Part shown: piece after piece, positions 59,771 to 64,000 of the stretch | How the letters are laid out: the number at the start of each line of letters is the position of its first letter | How positions within the stretch are numbered: the stretch's first letter is position 1 | Origin: CALLVY01 sp937899855 | GTDB taxonomy: Bacteria > Bacteroidota > Bacteroidia > Chitinophagales > Saprospiraceae | Assembly: GCA_039820405.1 (NCBI GenBank) | Contig: JBCBQC010000004.1 | Coordinates: forward strand, 62,001-126,000 | Length of the DNA stretch: 64,000 bases | Reading direction: 5' to 3' | Notes under the pieces: model-generated | The model's input: the letters and a program-made list of their open reading frames with translations, nothing else | Databases searched by the model: none | Told to the model about the DNA's origin: nothing | Translations under genes and position numbers: made by a program

Positions 59771-60892
59771 ATGAAAATACTCTTAGTCGAACCCTTTTGG
59801 GAAGGCAGCCACCAAAGCTGGGCGGAGGGTTGGTGCCAAGCGAGTCGCCACCAGCTGAGCTACCTACACCTTCCGGGGCGGCACTGGAAATGGCGCATGT
59901 ACGGAGGGGCGGTATCGCTCGCGCAAAAATTTATGCAACTGCCCGAACCGCCCGACCTCATCCTGGCCAGTGACATGCTCGACCTGACCACCTTCCTGAG
60001 CCTCACCCGCCAGCGGTCGACCGGCATTCCCACGGCCCTCTATTTTCACGAAAATCAAATCACTTACCCCTGGTCCCCAAGTGACCCCGATGTGCCGCTC
60101 CGACGCGACAACCAGTACGGCTTTCTCAACTACACCAGCGCCTTAGCCGCCGATGCCCTCTTTTTTAATTCGCAGTACCACCTCGATTCCTTTATCGGAG
60201 CCCTACCCGATTTCCTACGGCAGTTTCCCGACCACCGGGAACTGGAGCTGGTCGAGGGTATCCGACAGAAAAGTCAAGTGCTTTACCTCGGTATGGATTT
60301 GCGGGCCCACGACCCGGGCGTCAACCAGAGCCCCGGGACTCCCCCCATCATCCTGTGGAACCACCGCTGGGAATACGACAAACAACCGGAGCCCTTTTTC
60401 AATTGCCTGTTCCAGTTGGCTGCCGAAGGGCTGGATTTTCAATTGGTAGTGCTGGGCAATGCCTATCGCCAGCAGCCCGCCATTTTCGAACGGGCCCGAA
60501 GGGAACTGGCGGACCGCATCCTACACTTTGGCTTTGTAGCGGATCGGGCGAGCTACCGCCAGTGGCTCTGGCGCTCGGATATCCTGCCCGTCACTGCCAT
60601 CCAGGATTTTTTTGGCGGCAGCGTCGTGGAGGCCATTTATACCAAAAACTATCCCCTCTTACCCGATCGATTGGCCTACCCGGAGCACCTGCCTACCCAG
60701 TGGCGGGCGACGCATTTGTACGCGGACGAAGCAGACTTGAAACAGCGATTGACCGTGCTGCTGCGGGATTGGCCCCGGATACCAGCGTGGGAAAAAGCCA
60801 GTGCTGCGCTGCAAAATTTTGTCAGCCGTTACGATTGGGTTAACTTAGCCGGACGCTACGATACCAGTTTTGAAAAAATGATGTACCTCTGA
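59771..60892 (+). CDS. DUF3524-type glycosyltransferase (tRNA-queuosine mannosyltransferase-like)
   Basis: 373 residues. It starts MKILLVEPFWEGSHQSWAEG, with HLPGRHWKWRM and LYFHENQITYPW, all characteristic of the DUF3524/QTMAN family, and a C-terminal GT-B half with LWNHRWEYDKQP and AIQDFFGGSVVEAIY. The animal homologue mannosylates queuosine in tRNA-Asp. Here it may glycosylate queuosine or another acceptor. ATG 59771 gives this start. Three bases before the hydrolase gene. Confidence 0.85.
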   Translation: MKILLVEPFWEGSHQSWAEGWCQASRHQLSYLHLPGRHWKWRMYGGAVSLAQKFMQLPEPPDLILASDMLDLTTFLSLTRQRSTGIPTALYFHENQITYPWSPSDPDVPLRRDNQYGFLNYTSALAADALFFNSQYHLDSFIGALPDFLRQFPDHRELELVEGIRQKSQVLYLGMDLRAHDPGVNQSPGTPPIILWNHRWEYDKQPEPFFNCLFQLAAEGLDFQLVVLGNAYRQQPAIFERARRELADRILHFGFVADRASYRQWLWRSDILPVTAIQDFFGGSVVEAIYTKNYPLLPDRLAYPEHLPTQWRATHLYADEADLKQRLTVLLRDWPRIPAWEKASAALQNFVSRYDWVNLAGRYDTSFEKMMYL

Positions 60893-60894
60893 CT

Positions 60895-61692
60895 ATGCCA
60901 GCAATCGAATACCAACAACGCAAGGTTTTTTACCAGGTGGAGGGCAAGGGCTTTCCGCTCTTACTGTTGCACGGATTTTGTGAAGACCACCGCGTGTGGG
61001 ACGAACTGGTGGAGCAGCTCGACCTGGGGCGGATACTCCGCATCGACCTGCCGGGATTTGGTCAGTCCGCACCGCTGGAACGGGGAAGTATTGATGATTT
61101 TGCGGCGGGGGTAAAAGCAGTTTTGGATGAGCTGCGTATCGACCGCTGTGTGATGGTGGGCCACAGTATGGGAGGCTACACCACCCTAGCCTTTGCCGAG
61201 CGGTATCCGGAGTACCTCGCGGGCTGGGGACTGTTTCATTCCCACCCCTTCGCCGATACGGAAGTGACGCGTATCAACCGCGCCAAAAGCCGCGAGTTTA
61301 TCCAACGCAACGGATCGATTCCCTACGTCAAGCAACTTTTTCCCAAACTTTTTCCCCCCTCTTTTCTCACCAGCCAGCGCTACATCAGCGATCGCCTCAC
61401 CCACTGGGCCAGCCAGTTTCCAACCGAAGGCATCCAAGGAGGCCTGGAGGCCATGGCCAAGCGTCCCGACCGGACCGACGTACTGCGCCACAGTGAGGTA
61501 CCCGTCTTGTTCATCCTCGGAGATCAGGACGAACTGATCCCCTTCCACCAGCAGTTGGCGCAAACCCACTTGCCGGACATTGCTCAGATCCACGTCTTTC
61601 CCAAAGTCGGTCACATGGGCTTGTTGGAAGCTCCAAAAAAGGGAGCAGCAGCTATCCAACAGTTTTACCAATTCTGTACGGCGCAGTCCTGA
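60895..61692 (+). CDS. Alpha/beta hydrolase
   Basis: 265 residues. Oxyanion-hole region LLLHGFCEDHRVWDELV, nucleophile Ser in VMVGHSMGGYTTLA (about 83-90), acid Asp in FILGDQDELIPF, and His in VFPKVGHMGLLE: a complete catalytic triad. No signal peptide, so cytosolic. Substrate unknown. It follows the glycosyltransferase by two bases and precedes the PrsW-like gene by six, forming an operon. Confidence 0.9.
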   Translation: MPAIEYQQRKVFYQVEGKGFPLLLLHGFCEDHRVWDELVEQLDLGRILRIDLPGFGQSAPLERGSIDDFAAGVKAVLDELRIDRCVMVGHSMGGYTTLAFAERYPEYLAGWGLFHSHPFADTEVTRINRAKSREFIQRNGSIPYVKQLFPKLFPPSFLTSQRYISDRLTHWASQFPTEGIQGGLEAMAKRPDRTDVLRHSEVPVLFILGDQDELIPFHQQLAQTHLPDIAQIHVFPKVGHMGLLEAPKKGAAAIQQFYQFCTAQS

Positions 61693-61698
61693 CCTCCG

Positions 61699-62457
61699 AT
61701 GAATGTCCTCGTCTTTACCCTCGCCATCTTACCCGCCCTGATCATTATCGCTTATATCTATCGACTCGATCGCTACGATCGGGAGAGCCACCTGAGCTTG
61801 TTGCTTTGCTTTTTCTTTGGCATGTTGGTCACCATTCCGGCCATGAAAGTAGAACAATTGGAAAATCAACTGCCCACCGTACAGGGCCAACTGACTTTTG
61901 GCGCCCTCTTGTTTTCCACTTTTATCCTGGTGGCCTTGGGGGAGGAGTTTTTTAAAAGCTTGCCCCTGTTGTTGTTTGCTTACCCCCGTAGGTATTTCAA
62001 CGAGCCCCTCGACGGAATCGTCTTTGCGGTGATGGTGGCCATGGGCTTTGCCATCGTAGAAAACTTGTTTTACGCTTACCGCTTCGGTTGGCAAACGACC
62101 TTGGTACGCGCCTTTACCGCCGTACCGGCCCACGGCGCTCTGGCCGTCATCATGGGCTATTACGTGGGGCTCGCCAAGTTCCACCCCAGCCGGCGGTGGT
62201 CACTGATCGCCTGGGGATTTTTCCAGGTCGTTCTCATCCACGGCCTATACGATTTTTTTATCCTACAAGAGTACAATGAAAATTTGATGGTCCTTACCGC
62301 GGTCACCTTGACGCTGAGCCTCTACTACGCCATCCGTCTGATTCGTTTACATACCCAGGACTCCCAAACCCGCCACCGGGAAGTGGCTAAGTCAGATGGC
62401 GATGGTGATATCGAAGACGCAGATCATTCTACCCACAATACCAAGCCCTTGAGGTAG
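61699..62457 (+). CDS. PrsW-family intramembrane protease
   Basis: 252 residues, about seven or eight membrane segments. PrsW/CAAX-type motifs: the EExxK-like ALGEEFFKSLPLLL (about 95-105), AIVENLFYAY, the His in TAVPAHGALAVIMGYYVG, and HGLYDF. Such proteases cut anti-sigma or other membrane proteins. The C-terminal tail (from about 220) is polar. Its last 34 bases overlap the end of the rlmI gene on the other strand. Confidence 0.87.
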   Translation: MNVLVFTLAILPALIIIAYIYRLDRYDRESHLSLLLCFFFGMLVTIPAMKVEQLENQLPTVQGQLTFGALLFSTFILVALGEEFFKSLPLLLFAYPRRYFNEPLDGIVFAVMVAMGFAIVENLFYAYRFGWQTTLVRAFTAVPAHGALAVIMGYYVGLAKFHPSRRWSLIAWGFFQVVLIHGLYDFFILQEYNENLMVLTAVTLTLSLYYAIRLIRLHTQDSQTRHREVAKSDGDGDIEDADHSTHNTKPLR

Positions 62458-63602
62458 GAACCCTCCGGATGAAACAAACTCACTGGATGATCGGCCGGTT
62501 GGGACAACCGGTGCATGACGCGAATTTTCCGCCCCGCCTCAATCGCAGCAGCTACGATGGTGTTGTAAAACAGGCGATCGTCGACGACCTGCGAGCAGGA
62601 GAACGTAAAGAGGATCCCCCCCTTGCCAAGCCGACGCAGGGCCTGGGCGTTGAGGCGTTTGTAGCCCTGTACGGCATTGTGTCTTTTGGAAATGTTTTTG
62701 GCAAAGGCCGGTGGATCCACCACCATGACCTCGTAGACTGCTCCGTCGCGACGGAGGAATTGGAGGACGTCCTCCACGTAGGATTCGTGTACCCCGGAGT
62801 GGTCGTCAAGCAAGGCGACGTTGCGCTCGGTCCACTCGATGGCTTTTTTAGAGACGTCGACTGAGTGGACCAAATCGGCCCCCGCAGCGAGGGCGTAAAT
62901 GGAGAAGCCTCCGGAGTAGCAAAAAGCGTTGAGTACTTTTTTACCCCGAACGTAACGCTGTAGCAAACGGCGATTCTCGCGTTGGTCCAAGAAAAAACCC
63001 GTTTTCTGTCCCGTCTCCCAATCTACCCAAAAACGGTGGCCATACTCCCGTACTTCTCCCGGGGCGGCTTGGCCAAAGCAGTAGGCATTCTCTACGCCCG
63101 CAGCGTAGCGAGGAGGAAGGGTTTCGGCACTTTTATCGTAAGCTGCTTTGAGCTCCGTACCCAATACCCTTTGCAGGGCAGATACAATATCGGCGAGTTG
63201 CCGGTGCATTCCAATTGAGTGGCACTGGATCACTGCGGTAGTTCCGTAGATATCAATAATCAAACCGGGCAGTCCATCTCCTTCGCCGTGTACCAACCGA
63301 TAGCAATTGCAGTTTGCATCGGGCAAACCCGCTACTTGGCGGTACTGTCGCGCTTGTTGGAGGCGGGCGGACCAAAAGTCGGGGCCCAAGTCGGTGGGAC
63401 TAAAAGCGCAAAGACGCACCACGATACTGCGGCCGGATTGGTAATGGCCGGTGGCCAGGTACTGGCCCTGGTGGTCACCGATTTCGACGGCTTCGCCATC
63501 TTCGGGGAGGGGAGAATGACGCTGGAGGGCTCCGGAGAACACCCAGGGGTGCCGGCGGTGTACGGAGGCTGCCTTGCCCTTGCGAAGAAGGAGTCTTTTC
63601 AT
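62424..63602 (-). CDS. rlmI: 23S rRNA m5C methyltransferase, RlmI type
   Basis: 392 residues: an N-terminal PUA domain (about 1-75; HPWVFSGALQRHSPLPEDGE), then a methyltransferase of the RlmI/YccW kind with GQKTGFFLDQRENRRLLQRY split around 180-205, SAM motif NAFCYSGGFSIYALAAGA, SVDVSKKAIEWTERN, and VVDPPAFAKNISKRHNA with its motif IV. ATG 63602 (MKRLLLRKGK) is better than the one nine codons earlier. Confidence 0.9.
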   Translation of the reverse strand: MKRLLLRKGKAASVHRRHPWVFSGALQRHSPLPEDGEAVEIGDHQGQYLATGHYQSGRSIVVRLCAFSPTDLGPDFWSARLQQARQYRQVAGLPDANCNCYRLVHGEGDGLPGLIIDIYGTTAVIQCHSIGMHRQLADIVSALQRVLGTELKAAYDKSAETLPPRYAAGVENAYCFGQAAPGEVREYGHRFWVDWETGQKTGFFLDQRENRRLLQRYVRGKKVLNAFCYSGGFSIYALAAGADLVHSVDVSKKAIEWTERNVALLDDHSGVHESYVEDVLQFLRRDGAVYEVMVVDPPAFAKNISKRHNAVQGYKRLNAQALRRLGKGGILFTFSCSQVVDDRLFYNTIVAAAIEAGRKIRVMHRLSQPADHPVSLFHPEGSYLKGLVLWVE

Positions 63603-63654
63603 GGCGCAAAGGTAGGGATTCTCCAACAAGACCCAGCAGAAATGACCGCCTGCA

Positions 63655-64000
63655 TTATTCGCGCAGCAGTTTTAGCGTTTGGCTACCGGTAGGGGTCTGA
63701 ATCTGGAGGAGGTAAAGCCCACTCGCCAGCCCTTCCAGTTCGATGGGGCCAGACCAGTGGGAACCGTTTTTGTTCAACCGCCAGCTCCGGAGAACTCGAG
63801 CCGTAGTGGCCTGATAAAGGTGAATGCGAAAGGGCCCCCGGTACGCCCCGGAGAAGGCCAACTGGATATGGTGTTGGTTGCGGGGGCTGGGGTTAGGGGC
63901 CAGACGGATCGCGGTGAGCTCGGGCTCGGCCCCGGAAAGTGCGGTGGTTTGACAGGCTCCATCGAGGTAAGCCTTGACGGCTCCGCGGAGGACGGAAAAG
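63655..64000 (-). CDS. C-terminus of a T9SS-exported protein (cut by window edge)
   Basis: Open reading frame running off the right edge; about 114 residues remain. It ends in a type A T9SS sorting domain: RLAPNPSPRNQHHIQLAF, VLRSWRLNKNG, GLASGLYLLQIQTPTG, TLKLLRE. This tail directs export through the type IX system. The catalytic or binding part of the protein lies outside the window; what remains at its left (LRGAVKAYLDGACQTTALSG) gives no hint of function. Confidence 0.85.
   Translation of the reverse strand, partial: FSVLRGAVKAYLDGACQTTALSGAEPELTAIRLAPNPSPRNQHHIQLAFSGAYRGPFRIHLYQATTARVLRSWRLNKNGSHWSGPIELEGLASGLYLLQIQTPTGSQTLKLLRE

Overview
The window is a chromosomal segment of a free-living member of the Bacteroidota, most likely a marine Saprospiria/Lewinella-type bacterium. 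The signs are gliding-motility genes gldD and gldE, one protein with a type IX secretion (T9SS) type B C-terminal domain and another with a type A C-terminal tail, many SPII lipoproteins, promoters of the Bacteroidota kind (TTG, about 20 bases, TAnnTTTG), little use of Shine-Dalgarno sites, and GC-rich coding DNA with AT-rich gaps. No rRNA, tRNA, CRISPR array, transposase or prophage was seen.

Layout: 1-2.2 kb is the ribosomal operon rplM-rpsI-rpsB-tsf (minus strand). 2.4-5.4 kb holds two unknown lipoproteins and a small ORF. 5.7-8.2 kb carries two isoprenoid genes (type 2 IPP isomerase and class II HMG-CoA reductase). 8.2-12.4 kb has a 2TM protein, a decayed class D beta-lactamase and a four-gene FtsX-type ABC exporter operon whose permease contains an eleven-copy His-rich repeat. 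12.5-16 kb is an Fbp-type ferric iron importer. 16.1-19.2 kb is aldehyde dehydrogenase plus DUF779 with a divergent AraC regulator. 19.2-26.4 kb carries a ROK kinase, ileS, small proteins and recA. 26.5-30.3 kb is mutY-ssb-gldE-gldD, followed by an ECF sigma factor. 31.1-40.6 kb holds two tandem LptF/LptG-type permeases, tgt, rodA, a SPOR protein, deoC and secA. 40.7-46 kb is a lipoprotein, a T9SS cargo protein and a large SF1 helicase with an extra C-terminal domain. 46-51.3 kb holds nudK, a methyltransferase, a cyclase-family enzyme, nadK and an Omp85-like protein. 51.7-54.7 kb is a plus-strand islet of three lipoproteins. The largest is a full-length paralogue of the lipoprotein at 3.1-4.7 kb. 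54.7-64 kb holds a CBS protein, two paralogous TPR/SHOCT membrane proteins, a SpoIIE-type phosphatase, an OppC-type permease, a DUF3524 (queuosine mannosyltransferase-like) glycosyltransferase, an alpha/beta hydrolase, a PrsW-like protease, RlmI and the C-terminus of a T9SS cargo protein.

Most of the window is core metabolism. The parts that look least described are the paralogous two-locus lipoprotein family (3.1-4.7 and 51.7-54.7 kb), the DUF4011-like/SF1 helicase/possible nuclease protein (43.2-46 kb), the His-repeat exporter operon (9.1-12.4 kb), and the paired TPR/SHOCT proteins with swapped membrane anchors (55.5-57.1 kb). All functional names rest on reading motifs by eye; no database search was run.
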